Below, piece after piece: positions 23,237 through 33,831 of a stretch of DNA of 64,000 bases. The position numbers and the translations under genes are program-made. The notes under the pieces were generated by a model. It saw nothing but the letters and a program-made list of their open reading frames with translations. It made no database searches and was not told where the DNA came from. Position 1 is the first letter of the stretch, and every line of letters starts with the position of its first letter. The stretch is from Paratinospora sagittata (Eukaryota > Streptophyta > Magnoliopsida > Ranunculales > Menispermaceae), in NCBI GenBank assembly GCA_035771175.1, contig CM069606.1, positions 29,407,816 to 29,471,815 of the forward strand, in the 5' to 3' direction.

Positions 23237-23415
23237 AGTACACTACATCAGTGTACTTTTTCAGAACGAGTTTTTGCACAGAGTCCTTTTCAGACTTATC
23301 AGAGATCTTCTCTGATACATGAATTGAGTTTTTCTATAACTTTCCTTTTTCATGTAATCTGAAAAGAACTAGAATGTTAGTGAAAATTGCAATTACCATT
23401 TTCATATAATATTCT
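23237..23415 (+). repeat. Three larger hairpins in F1
   Basis: AGTACACT/AGTGTACT at 23237-23257 (8 bp, loop 5). TATCAGAGA/TCTCTGATA at 23297-23317 (9 bp, loop 3). AGAATGTTA at 23371-23379 with TAATATTCT at 23407-23415, enclosing GTGAAAAT/ATTTTCAT. All are present at the same relative places in F2. Confidence 0.7.
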
Positions 23416-24184
23416 AGCTGTTGTGTCCTACTAAGTTTATAAATATCAGCACTTAGGATCAAACAACTTGCCGATAATTTTTATTGTGCCAACACTTTTT
23501 GAAAGTGTTAGTCTGTGTCAAAATGTTTTTCAAATATCTAAACTTTCAAAGTATTTTTCAATGATACCTTTACGTATTCAAAAGATTTTTACATTGAGCT
23601 TCAATTATATTCTATCTCTGAAAATCTATTTGATCTGATATCTACTCAAATTCTCAGCATTGATCTATACTTGATATCAATCTTGCTGAAGATAGAATTT
23701 AAGATATAGTTCATGAGAAATACAGTTGTACTTGTCTTAAGTATTGTATTGAACTATATCAGTAGTTGTGTTAACTACTGAATACTGAACCAAATGTTTT
23801 CATACTCATATTTTACATCTATTTTGAAAATTGTTTGTGCCTTTGATTTACACTAGTCCTTCATTGTTTACGTCAATGTTTTATTGGTATCATATTATTT
23901 TCGAAGAAGCACTGATTTTCATATCACATCATTCATGTTTTTCGAAACTACTCTTGAGCAATACCGAGCATTGAAAGGTAAAGGACTGTAAGTGTATTTC
24001 CTCTTAGCATTACGTATTCATATTTCATATCTTTGTAATGTTATGTACTGAGCTTAATTGTAAAGTGTTCTACTTAGTTAAAACCAACATTATTTTGTTG
24101 TAATGCTGGTGTGTTTCTGGATTGAAACCACCAGGACAAGTGAATGTAGTTCACTTAATGATTTCAGGATTGGAATCATGTTAA

Positions 24185-24537
24185 GGTTACCTCTGAACTT
24201 GTAAAAGTGAAAAAGGTTCATCCTCACCTGCAAGTAGGAAACCGGTTCATCCTAATCCCATAAAAGGATAGGTGTGTCCTTAACCTGTAAAATGATAAGT
24301 TATCTTTTAGCTTGTAAAAGAGAAACGGTTGTTCCTCATCCCGTAAAAGGATCACGGTTCTTCTTTATCCCGTAAAAGGAAAACAATTCTTCCTTATCCC
24401 GTAAAAGGAACATGGTTTTTTTCCTCATCTCGAAAAAAGGAAATATTGTTCATCCTTAGCCCGTGAAAGGATAGGTTTGTCTTTAACATGTAAAAGGGCA
24501 GTTGTAATGGTTTGGTTCTCACCCGTAAGAGAATCAG
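24185..24537 (+). repeat. Hairpin array 2 in F1 (CCCGTAAA loop)
   Basis: About 12 units of 25-35 bp, each a short stem around a loop like ATCCCGTAA. Stems differ between units: ATCCT/AGGAT, TCTTTT/AAAAGA, TTCCTT/AAGGAA, TTTCCT/AGGAAA, ATCCTT/AAGGAT, TTCTC/GAGAA. The last unit (GGTTCTCACCCGTAAGAGAATC) is identical in F2. Confidence 0.7.
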
Positions 24538-26140
24538 TTAGTGGATTGAGAAAACCCTAATCGGGAAATTAGGTTGTGGAAGTAGGCTTGGCCGAACCAC
24601 TATAAATCTTGGGTGTATCACGTTTGTAATTTAGTCTATGTTTTTGTTTATGCGTTCAATTCCAATACACTCATGTATATCACTAAGTTATTGGAAGAAA
24701 ATTTTGACTATCTCACCCAATTCACCCCCTCTTGGGTGGACCAACATTTCCACCTCCTAATACCATAGAGATGTACTCGGTTGTTTAGCATATTACCGCA
24801 TATGAAGGTCCTAGTTTACAACCAACTTTGCAGAGTGATCACATTCAACTGACTTATCACAATGAAGATGAGGCGATACATGATAGGCTACGAGATGGTG
24901 ATGCAAGAGATGAAATGGTTGGTTGTGACACTATACCTAATGTTTTCACTCAATCTCAACCATTTGAGCCTACAAACGAGAATGATACCATCGAACTCGG
25001 AACAGATGATGAGAATGAAAAGGATGATGCCCTTGTTGATGACCTAGAGCTGGAGGCATATGATCCACCTGGTTCTTTTGATGACATGATTAATGGAGAT
25101 GCACTTGTTATGGAACCAAGAACAAGAATAGAAACCATGTCAGCGTATGAGGTACCAATATAGACTTCGATGCAGTTAATGTAACATCTGATGAGCATTT
25201 GTTGCGGAGTGGGGCTTGTCAAAACAACACTGGTTAATTGTACAAATGGCCAAGGTTTAACAATAAAGATGACTTACATAACATAGTGAAACGATATTGT
25301 ATTGAGCACCACCAAGAATTTGGAGTTATTGATTTTGATAGGAAATCTTAGGCTGTGTGTTGCAAGCAAGCAAGTGATGGTTGCAAATGGATGTTGCGTG
25401 AGTGCAAACGCAAGTCGCATGGTCTTTTTGAGGTTACTAAGAAAACTCACACATGTGTTTATGAAGGATTATAACAAGATCATCCCCATCTCGATTCTAA
25501 CTTGATATGTGCAAAGGTCTTCAATGTGGTTCATCGGGAGCCAACCACTTCTGTAGCTACTTTGCACCAGATGATGAGAAATAAATTTGAATACAACGTT
25601 TACTACAAAAGGGTATGGTAGGCTAAGTGAAACGCTTTTGTGAAGATTTTTGGTGACTGGAAAACATCATATCAGATGCGTCTTAAGTGGAAAATGTGCT
25701 TTTAGAAACAAATCTGGGGACACAAGTAGAATTGGAGGATAATCCATTGGGACAGGGATTAGTGGAGTTCAAGCGATTTGTTTGGACATTTGGACCTTGC
25801 ATTGAAAGTTTCAAATATTGTAGACCCATCATTCAAAATGATGGCACCCATTTATATGGAAAGTATCAGACAAAGCTCTTGATAGTAACGGACATGTCTT
25901 CTCGCTTACATTTGCGGTTGTAGCAAATGAATCAACAAATTCATGGAGTTGGTTTATGAAAAAAATTGCAGTCATGTGTAACTAATAGGAGTAGAATTTG
26001 TGTGATATTAGATCGATATTCGAGAATTAAAAGTGCAATGAAGGATTTTAATGGTTGACGTGAGCCTCTTGAGCACCATAGGTATTGTTTGCGTCATGTG
26101 GCTAGCAATTTGAATACAAAGTTTAAGAATAAGGATTTAA

Positions 26141-26420
26141 AAGGCTGATAGTCCGTGCTAGGAGTGGTTGGAAGCAAAAAAAACCCAGCAGATAGCTCGT
26201 AGTGGCCTTAAATAGGTTAAGTTCGAAATAAAAGCTTTATATAGTGTTAAAATTTGGTGGGGGGTCAAAAATTTACCGGGATTCTGGTGCGAGGTATGAT
26301 CGCCTAGGATAGCTTAGAGGCACTTATTGAGACGTGCTGGGAGTGGTTGGCAGCGAAAAATCTCGGCGAATAGCCCGTGGTGGCCTTAAAAAGAGCTCAA
26401 ATTCAAAATTAGCTTTTTTT
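26141..26420. repeat. 180-bp tandem duplication
   Basis: CGTGCTAGGAGTGGTTGG at about 26153 recurs as CGTGCTGGGAGTGGTTGG at about 26332, with matching AATAGC(C/T)CGT.GTGGCCTTAAA words after each. The second unit is partial. Origin unknown; it abuts the truncated MuDR transposase. Confidence 0.6.
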
Positions 26421-26940
26421 TTCACTAAAGAGGCGACATTTATTTTTTTTTTATTTACAAAATGTCGCCTCTTAAAGAGGCATCATTCATTTGATTTAAG
26501 AAAAAAAAAAAGTGGACAGAAGGAAAGTTTTGGATAGGTTGGCGTCGACATGGTGCCAACGTATCCAAAACTTGCCTAATTCTGGATATACTATTTTTTT
26601 ATGCCTATTTGTGGGTATAAAAAAAAAACTCATCCCTAAAAATGTCAAGAATCTCATATACTTTTGGATTTTTGACATTTTTATGAATGATTTTTTTTAT
26701 TATACCCACAAATAGGAATCAAAAAATAATATCCAAATTAGGCAAGTTTTGGACACATTGGCGCCACGTCAACTCCAACTTGTCTAAAACTTGCCTACTA
26801 CGTCCACATTTATTTTTTTCCTTAAATTGAATGAATGGCGCCTCTTCATTCATTAATCTGAATAATGTCGCTTCTTCAAGATGCGGCAATGATTCTTTAA
26901 ATTTATTTTTTTTTTTGACTTTAAGTAGTGTCATTCATTT
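26421..26940. repeat. Palindromic MULE-type terminal sequence
   Basis: A short hairpin AAGAGGCGACATTT / AAATGTCGCCTCTT spans about 26428-26477. A longer inverted repeat follows, with arms 26566-26635 and 26690-26760: CCAAAACTTGCCTAATT / AATTAGGCAAGTTTTGG, and ATGCCTATTTGTGGGTATA / TATACCCACAAATAGG. The arms share words with the K1 end at 1190-1245. No gene. It resembles two inverted-repeat ends meeting, or a foldback element. Confidence 0.55.
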
Positions 26941-27770
26941 TGTAGTTCAACAACATATTGTCAATGACAACATGTAGCTCAACTATCATAACCAAATACA
27001 ATAATAACAAAGATTAAATAAAGATATTTAAAATTGATGAAAACCTACAAAAATCAGTCACAAAGATATTAACATTCTACTTTTCAAGTAAAAGAATGTA
27101 GCTCTATTACCAAAACCAAACACAACAACAACAAAGATTAGATCAAGATCATTAATATCAAAGAAAATCTAAAAAAATAGTTAAAAGCAACAATAACAAA
27201 GATTAACTAAGGATTTCTAAAATCAATAGAACCTTAGAATAAATAGTTACTTTCAAGTAAAAAAAGGGTTTGAGTAGAATCAAATTGGAGATGCTAAACG
27301 CTGAAGAGAGATGGGAAGATGCCAGAGAGAGAGAGGATGTTGGAGAAAGAGTCGCCAGAAAGATGACAACGAGAGATGGCAGGGGTTTTGTTTTTTTTAC
27401 TACCACACAAGAACCCTTCATTTTTTTTTTACCATTCATGGAGGGTTTTTGTTTTTAACCCTTCACAAATCGTGTAAGGGTTTTTAACCCTTGCACGATT
27501 TAGTTGGTTTTTATTTAATTTTTTTTTTTTTTTTACAGTCAAGAGGCGCCATCTACTTCTTTGTACTTCACGAAATTACTCAAAACACCTTTTTGCGATT
27601 TCCTTGGTTTTTGTTTTATTTTTATTTTTATTTTTTTAACAATAGATGAAGAGGCGTCATTCACTCTAAAAAGAAAACCTCACTAGGTGGCGTCGTGGTG
27701 TCCAAAACTTGCCTAGTTTTGAATATAATATTTTTTTTCCTATTTATAGTTATAATAAATTTAAAAAAAA
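26941..27770 (-). mobile_element. MULE-like leader/terminal fragment, copy K2
   Basis: Reverse-oriented relative of 1147-1915. On the minus strand it reads outer end with TTTTGGACAC, palindrome, CTCTC-rich leader, then repeated CTTTGTTATTG/TTGTTGTTG blocks. The palindrome is AAATCGTGTAAGGGTT at 27467-27482 against AACCCTTGCACGATTT at 27486-27501 (15 of 16 paired). No transposase frame. Confidence 0.45.
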
Positions 27771-28730
27771 CAGCTAGATGGACCCCACTTATGGACTATC
27801 TACCCCAGTCCACATTTTTTTGCTTATCCCTAAAATACCCTCAATCAAATTTACTAAACTAACCTTTAAAAAAAATACCCCTCCTATTCTCACCCCACCG
27901 TTTTCTTCTTCTCTCCAACGGCAACACCACTAGTTCTTTTTCTTCTCTCCAACACAAACTCCCAAGCAACGCCATTGCATTTCTCTACACGTCGTAATCA
28001 TTATAAGCAAACTATTGCAAGTTTTTTCTTCAATGTTCAACGATTTTTTTGGATGTTTTGTTGAATAAATGATTGTTTGATTTTTAGGGTTAAATCATTC
28101 AAAAAACAACACCATCAACACACATTTCAATCAATATGGCCATAGGAGATTGTTCTCGTGACCACGTACATCAAGGAAAGGTAAGTTTTGGTTGTGAGCG
28201 AATGAAAGTGGCAATGTTTTTTTTTTTTAAATCGGGTTGAAGGTCGGCCCTGTGAGGCCGACTGTTGTATAGGAGAGTCGGCTACATAGGACCGACCTTT
28301 ATCTATTACGGTCAGTCAAAATAAGTCGACCTTACTGTACAACAGTAAGCCCTGATTGGTCGACCCTTCCATTTATTACACCTATCCAAATTTTTGTGCA
28401 TGCAATTGTTATTTTATGCATTTGGTGTATTCGATGTCGTTAATGACAATTTTATTTTATTGTCTAATTAAAAATTCAACATAATTTCAGGGTGAAAAAC
28501 TTGCAATGGTCATTGATTACATGAAATAGTTCAGCCCAAACAAGGAGTTTAGTACATGGGAAGAACTTGTTTCCTGGGTCCAAGAGGTTGGGAGAATGAA
28601 TGGTTTAGTGATCATAAACCGAAACTCAGATGCTAGGGGTAATGGTAGGAGAGCCCGGGTCAATTTTGCTTGTGAGAGATATGGTCATCATAGATCCACT
28701 GCTCAGCAATCTTTTGTTTGTAAAAGGGCT
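27771..28730 (+). pseudogene. FAR1/MULE-type gene, 5' part only
   Basis: The outer end CTAGATGGACC (about 27775) matches the PMD element end at 49570. Exon 1 is 28136-28180 (15 codons), donor GTAAGTTTTG, intron 28181-28490 with acceptor TTTCAG, exon 2 from 28491. Exon 2 encodes FSPNKEFSTWEELVSWVQEV, NGLVIINRNSD, a basic RRARVN stretch and FACERYGHHRS, recalling the FAR1-type DNA-binding region of MULE transposases. A TAG sits at about 28527. The gene is cut at about 28730, where LTR C1 begins, so the catalytic region is gone. Confidence 0.6.
28241..28367. repeat. GGTCGGCC palindrome array in intron 1
   Basis: Within the 310-bp intron are alternating AGGTCGGCC, GGCCGAC, GTCGGC, GGACCGACC, GTCGACC and GGTCGACC words, with CTTACTGT/ACAGTAAG at 28331-28349 as a perfect 8-bp stem. 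The same core appears at 49008-49080 and in the array at 46000-46920. Confidence 0.6.
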
Positions 28731-29511
28731 ATTAGACCTAAATTTATAATATGAACTTAGACCTTTCCAAATAGCTTGCATGTCAACTATGTTGACCTAG
28801 TTTCCATTGTTGATGAACCCATGATACAAAATCAGTGATATACATGGCTGAACATGGTGACCTAGTGTAAATCGACAATATGGCCTAAGTATGAAAATTT
28901 TCATATTTTAGAGCTTTTGATGCTTTTGGCCTAGAATCATTGAATTGATGCAATTTATGTCTAATTAAGCATGATTAGGGTTGATTATGTACTGATTTGG
29001 TGGTTGTGACCATATCATGGGTTAGGCTTACTTGTGATCAAATGGCCCAATTTGGGTTGATTCGGTTTGGTGTCCGTGTGTGGTTAGATAATCTCGCGAG
29101 GCTTGGTTGTGAGTAGACTTTATTTATGATTATATCTTTTATGTCATTATATCACTTATATATTGTATGTTGAAAGCATTAATTTGTTCTAATGTTTTGA
29201 ATGATGCATTAATTTGAGAAAACCTTATGACTTTGGTTGGGCCCATCTATCTGGCTAATAGAGAGACTTAACCTTGTCATAGGAGGGTTTTAGAAAGGAG
29301 ATATTTGGGGATGAGAACGGTACGGTGAAATAGACGTGCACTAGTAACCCCAATGCATGTGGAATGTGGATCCAAATTGATAGGCTTTTACTTTCATCGA
29401 ACTTATTATAAATGTTTGATATCTATATGTTATGAGCTTTTAATCATGCTACACATTGACATGCATACATGATATTTATTGATGAGTATTGATAGCATAT
29501 TTGAATTCTAT

Positions 29512-32344
29512 TGTGGCGACCCCGCACCCCGGACCACTAACCCCGCAAGGAATGGTGTGTGGAATGCCGGGGAGGGACGCCCGGCGTAGGCATCTCCAAC
29601 CACTTCTCAACCTCCGTGAGGTGGTTGAGACCCTACGAGCCTTATCCCAAACAACGACATAATATAAAAAGGTACTAAACAAAACTACCAACCGTATTAA
29701 TCATCCAAGACAAGAGATACTCCATAAAATATGAACCATAAATAAAACCGTCATAATCCCTACAGTCCGTCAAGATTGACATACACATAAAGTCCAAAAC
29801 TATGGGTACACATGTGCCCACATGGTCTATCTAACAAGTCTCAACTCACCCATACTACAATGTGGTAAGTGTTATAATTACATAGTCCAAAATATAATAC
29901 ATCATAATTTCAAACACAATTCAATCAAAATGCCTCTCAACTCACATCGAGGCTTTGGATTCTCTCGCCGGCAAGGCCCTCAAGATATGACTACTCCTTT
30001 GCCCTTATTCAGGACAAAAGAACCTGAAAGAGGAAAATGAGGGTGAGCCAACGGTGCCCAATGAATAGAATTCAAATATGCTATCAATACTCATCAATAA
30101 ATATCATGTATGCATGTCAATGTGTAACATGATTAAAAGCTCATAACATATAGATATCAAGCATTTATAATAAGTTCGATGCAAGTAAAAGCTTATCAAT
30201 TTGGATCCACATTCCACATGCATTGGGGTTACTAGTGCACGTCTATTTCACCGTACCGTTGACCCCAATCATGTTTATTTGGGGTTTCTACTGCACGTCT
30301 ATTTCACCGTACCGTTCTCATCCCCAAATATTTCCTTTTTAAAACCCTCCTATGACAAGGTTAAGTCCCCCTATTAGCCAGATAGATAAGCCCAACCAAA
30401 GTCATAAGGTTTTCTCAAATCAATGCATCATTCAAAACATTAGAACACATTCATGCTTTCAACATACAATATATATAAGTGATATGATGACATAAAAGAT
30501 ATAATCATAAATGAAGTCTACTCACAACCAAGCCTCGCAAGAGTATCTAACCACACACGACAACCAAACCGAATCAACCCAATCAAGATCCTGAAACATT
30601 CATCAATATCCTACCATACATCAATTTCTATGCTCAATCACATAGACATTACACATCAACCCAAAATCAGTCCACATATAGACAATAGGCCTAAATCTCA
30701 TCTAATCCCATCATTCAACTCAAATCACATGACTTAGGCCTCTAATGCATAGTTCTCATCATAAACCATTCTATTATTCAAAAATACTGATTTTCAATTC
30801 CTTAGGCATAAACATGTTCAAATTGGGCCATTTGATCACAAGTAGGCATAACCCATGATATGGTCACAACCACCAAATCAGTAGCATAACCAACCCTAAT
30901 CATGCTTAATTAAACATAAGTTGCATCAATTCAATGATTCTAGGCCAAAAGCATCAAAAGCCCTAAAATATGAAATTTTCCATACTTAGGCCATATTGCC
31001 GATTTACACTAGGTCACCATGTTCAGCCATGTATATCACTGATTTTGCATCATGGGTTCATCAACAATGGCAACTAGGACAACATAGTTGACATGCAAGC
31101 TATTTAGAAAGGTCTAAGGTCATATTCTAAATTTAGGTCTAATACAAGCAACCCTACCAATTCTTCGTTTAATATTTTGTTCAGATGTATCAATCTACCA
31201 ACAAAAATATTTGATCACAAAATCAACCGTACATATTGAATTATGTTAAGAACCAAACCTTCTGTCCAAAAATTAGCTCAATCAAACGGTGGACCGAAAA
31301 GATAAGCCACTTTGATGAACAATTCTCTAATCAGATAATTTCTCCTTTCCTGTTGCAAATACTCAAACTCAGATGACTATATCACACACCATACTTAATC
31401 CATAAACATCTCCACTGTTATAATGCAGAATGATCAGTTTTAAACCGCATACCCAAATATCATAGCCATCCAACGGTTGATTCAGGAGATCTATTAGTTT
31501 GATCGAAACTCCGCGAGAAATCCAGACTTTCCGACCAGCTTTGTTTGAGGGGTTATATCTCTTAAACGAAAACTCTAATCAAGATCTTCACCGACCATAA
31601 TGAATAACCATAAGCTACGAACTCTCTGACAACGTTTGAGCTCAATCGGACCATATATCCTCAAGATCCAGCTCTTTGATGAAAACGTTGCAGAGATTTC
31701 CTGAAAGCAACTCCCTCTTTCTTTCTCTTCTTCTTTCCTTTCTCTTCTTTTTTCCTTTCTCTCTATTCATCTCACCCTCTAAGACTTCCTTGGGGAAGAA
31801 AAGTAGGGCATGGCACACTTGGCCACTCTCATGCACCAACCTTGACATGTGTTGGAGAGGAAAAATGGGGCATGGGACACTTGTCCATTTTCATGCACTA
31901 ACTTGACATGTGTTGGAGAAAAGAAATGGGGCATGGGACACTTGTCCATTCTCATGCACCAACTTGACATGTGTTGGTCTCATACTACCCATACCAACCA
32001 CATGTACTTTAACCAATCTCATGCTCCCATGTATTTTAAATGTCCAATCCATTTAATACACCAAATTTTCATTTTCATTTATCCTTTTATTCAATCAATC
32101 CTAACACATATCAATTCATGGTTTAATGGGCCCATGCATAAATAATAACATATGCATTATACTTTAATTTAACATGACCCATATACAATTTATGATGCAC
32201 ATATTTATATACATTATCAAGCATCAAATATACAAACATTAAACAACCATCAAACAAACACCAAACATATCAAGGCAACACATAGAGTTTGGACAAAATG
32301 CAATTGGGTTATGGGCTAGATGAAATAATTTTCAGGGCGTCACA
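29512..32344 (-). repeat. Solo LTR C2, reverse, inside C1
   Basis: 2833 bp. Minus-strand start TGTGACGCCCTGAAAA, end GGGGTCGCCACA. Perfect 5-bp duplication TCTAT (29507-29511 and 32345-32349). Full-length relative of C3 (52937-55819). No coding sequence. Confidence 0.88.
31840..31980. repeat. ~63-bp minisatellite in C2
   Basis: Two full units and part of a third containing CTTGACATGTGTTGGAGA and ATGGGGCATGGGACACTTG. In C3 the corresponding place has a single unit near 53300-53345. Confidence 0.7.
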
Positions 32345-32906
32345 TCTATTCACTGGGCACCGTTGACTCACCCTCATTTTCCTCTTTCAGGTCCTTCTAT
32401 TCCGAATAAGGGCAAAGGAGTAGTCATATCTTGAGGGTTGCCGGCGAGAGAATCCAAGACCTCGATGTGAGTTGAGAGGCATTTTGATGGAACTGTGCTT
32501 TCAATTATGATGTATTATATTTTGGACTATGTAATTATAACACTTACCACATTGTAGAATGGGTGAGTTGGGACTTGTTAAATAGACCATGTGGGCATAT
32601 GACGATTTTTTTGTACCCATAGTTTTGGACTTTATGTTTATGTCCATCTTGATGGACTGTAGGGTTTATGATTTTATTTATGGTTCATTTTTATGGATTA
32701 TCTCTTGTCTTGGATGATTAATACGGTTGGTAGTTTTGTTTAATACCTTTTTATATTATGACGTTGTTTGGGATAAGTCTCGTAGGGTCTCAATCACCTC
32801 ACGGGGGTTGAGAAGTGGTTGGAGATGCTTATGCTGGGCGTCCCGCCCCGGCATTCCGCACGTCATTCCTTGCGGGGTTGGTGGTTTGGGGTGCGGGGTC
32901 GGCACA

Positions 32907-33624
32907 AGGCATGTTATATCCTTTTTGTAAAGAGTATGTATATTTGATTCTTATGGAAATGATGCATAATTCACATGTTTAGTTTAAACACATGTATAAT
33001 ATGATTTTTCTTTATGCATTTGGTTTATGAATGGAATTTTCAATATCGTACGTGTTTTTTATAAATGCATATATGGAAATATATTGTTAGAACTTACTCA
33101 TTAAGCTAGTTGAACTCACCCCATTTTTCCCTACTTATCTCAGGTTCAGATCAGAAAGTAAAGGGAAAGGCTTAAAGCTTGCGGTCTTCCTTTTCTTCTC
33201 TTTTGGATGTATGTTTTGATTTCTTATATTTTTGGAAAAACTTGAGACTAGTGTAATTGTTTTGTTTCATCTTTGATTATGTATATAAATATCACAAATT
33301 CTCATGTATATAAAATATAGATAGTTGTGGTTTGTTTGGTTTTGAGGATGACTTGGGATGTGGATATGTCATGTGAGAAAGCAAAATGATTGGGTTTGAT
33401 ATGAATGATGTTGATTATTTGATTGTATGTCTTTGTGTGATTGGATGTGATTATCAGGATATTTTGTGGAACCTCAGATTTTTTGGGAGGTTTTGCCAAA
33501 AATTTTAGTGATTTTGTAGTATTGTTTTAAAAGGAAGAGGCTGACAAAGTATCGTATACGTCTAGGTATGGCGTATATGGTAATTTGTGTCGGTCGTGAT
33601 GTCACCCGGAGAGGGGTTGCGACC
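32907..33624 (+). repeat. 5' LTR of element B, 3' remnant
   Basis: Matches 43090-43807 of the 3' LTR with few differences. It ends GGGGTTGCGACC, against GCGACA in the 3' LTR. The first ~1.6 kb is absent because of the C1 insertion and a deletion. Confidence 0.85.
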
Positions 33625-33628
33625 ATTT

Positions 33629-33640
33629 TGGTATCAGAGC
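33629..33640 (+). other. Primer-binding site, initiator Met-tRNA
   Basis: TGGTATCAGAGC is an exact match to the plant Met-tRNA primer word, 4 nt after the LTR end. Confidence 0.9.
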
Positions 33641-33831
33641 CTATGTTTAGGATACCTATGGTTAGGTTATAAAAAACTTTAAGAAAGATAAAAGCCTTAT
33701 AATGTTATGTTTGATTGTATGGGTAGTTAGATTATGTTAATGTTATCTATTATATGCTACCCTGCTTGATGCATTCCTTTTTGCCCATTGAAATTTCAGT
33801 TTTCTGAAGAAGAGAAAAATCAAGGATAGCA

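Larger units (their letters stand above)
21962..24746 (+). repeat. Solo LTR F1 (TGTT...AACA type)
   Basis: 2785 bp from TGTTAATTTA to GACCAACA, flanked by the perfect 5-bp duplication TTTCC (21957-21961 and 24747-24751). It aligns along its length with F2 (35943-38927). The CACCCCCTCTTGGGTG end word recalls Ty1/copia SIRE-type LTRs, but the family cannot be proven without an internal region. It holds two hairpin arrays and several larger hairpins and has no coding capacity of its own. Confidence 0.87.
21663..26140 (+). pseudogene. MuDR-like transposase, split by solo LTR F1
   Basis: ATG at 21663 opens an N-terminal PB1-like region (SIICYINGEIVYGPN; RLSMMYRYPI; VSQFP) matching the MuDR gene at 62537. 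It is cut at 21961 and resumes at 24747-24751 with PPN..EMY, the order found uninterrupted at 62840. Then come an acidic segment (24828-25160), the DNA-binding Cys/His region (25260-25500: CKQASDGCKWMLRECKRKS, THTC, QDHPHLDS), VFGDWKTSY-like sequence, and the transposase core (25690-26140: FVWTFGPCIESFKYCRPII, DGTHLYGKY with the first catalytic Asp, HRYCLRHVASN). Many stops and frameshifts. The C-terminal third is missing after 26140. Confidence 0.85.
28731..32906 (+). repeat. Solo LTR C1, 5'-truncated, interrupted by C2
   Basis: 28731-29511 plus 32345-32906 match the 3' half of LTR C3 (from about 54185 to 55819), ending GGGGTCGGCACA. The first ~1.25 kb is missing. C2 (29512-32344) is inserted in reverse, with the target TCTAT duplicated. 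After 32906 the sequence continues into the LTR of element B, so C1 had landed in that LTR. The left parts of both were removed together. Confidence 0.8.

Noticed and set aside
22547..24537. CRISPR-like look of repeated units in F1
   Set aside because: Plant context, LTR ends and target duplication show a solo LTR. Units are hairpins with variable arms and irregular spacing, and no cas genes exist.
33302..33499. Minus-strand frame in the LTR of element B, also at 43486-43788
   Set aside because: Conserved only because the two LTRs are near identical; rich in Asn, Ile and Thr from AT-rich DNA.
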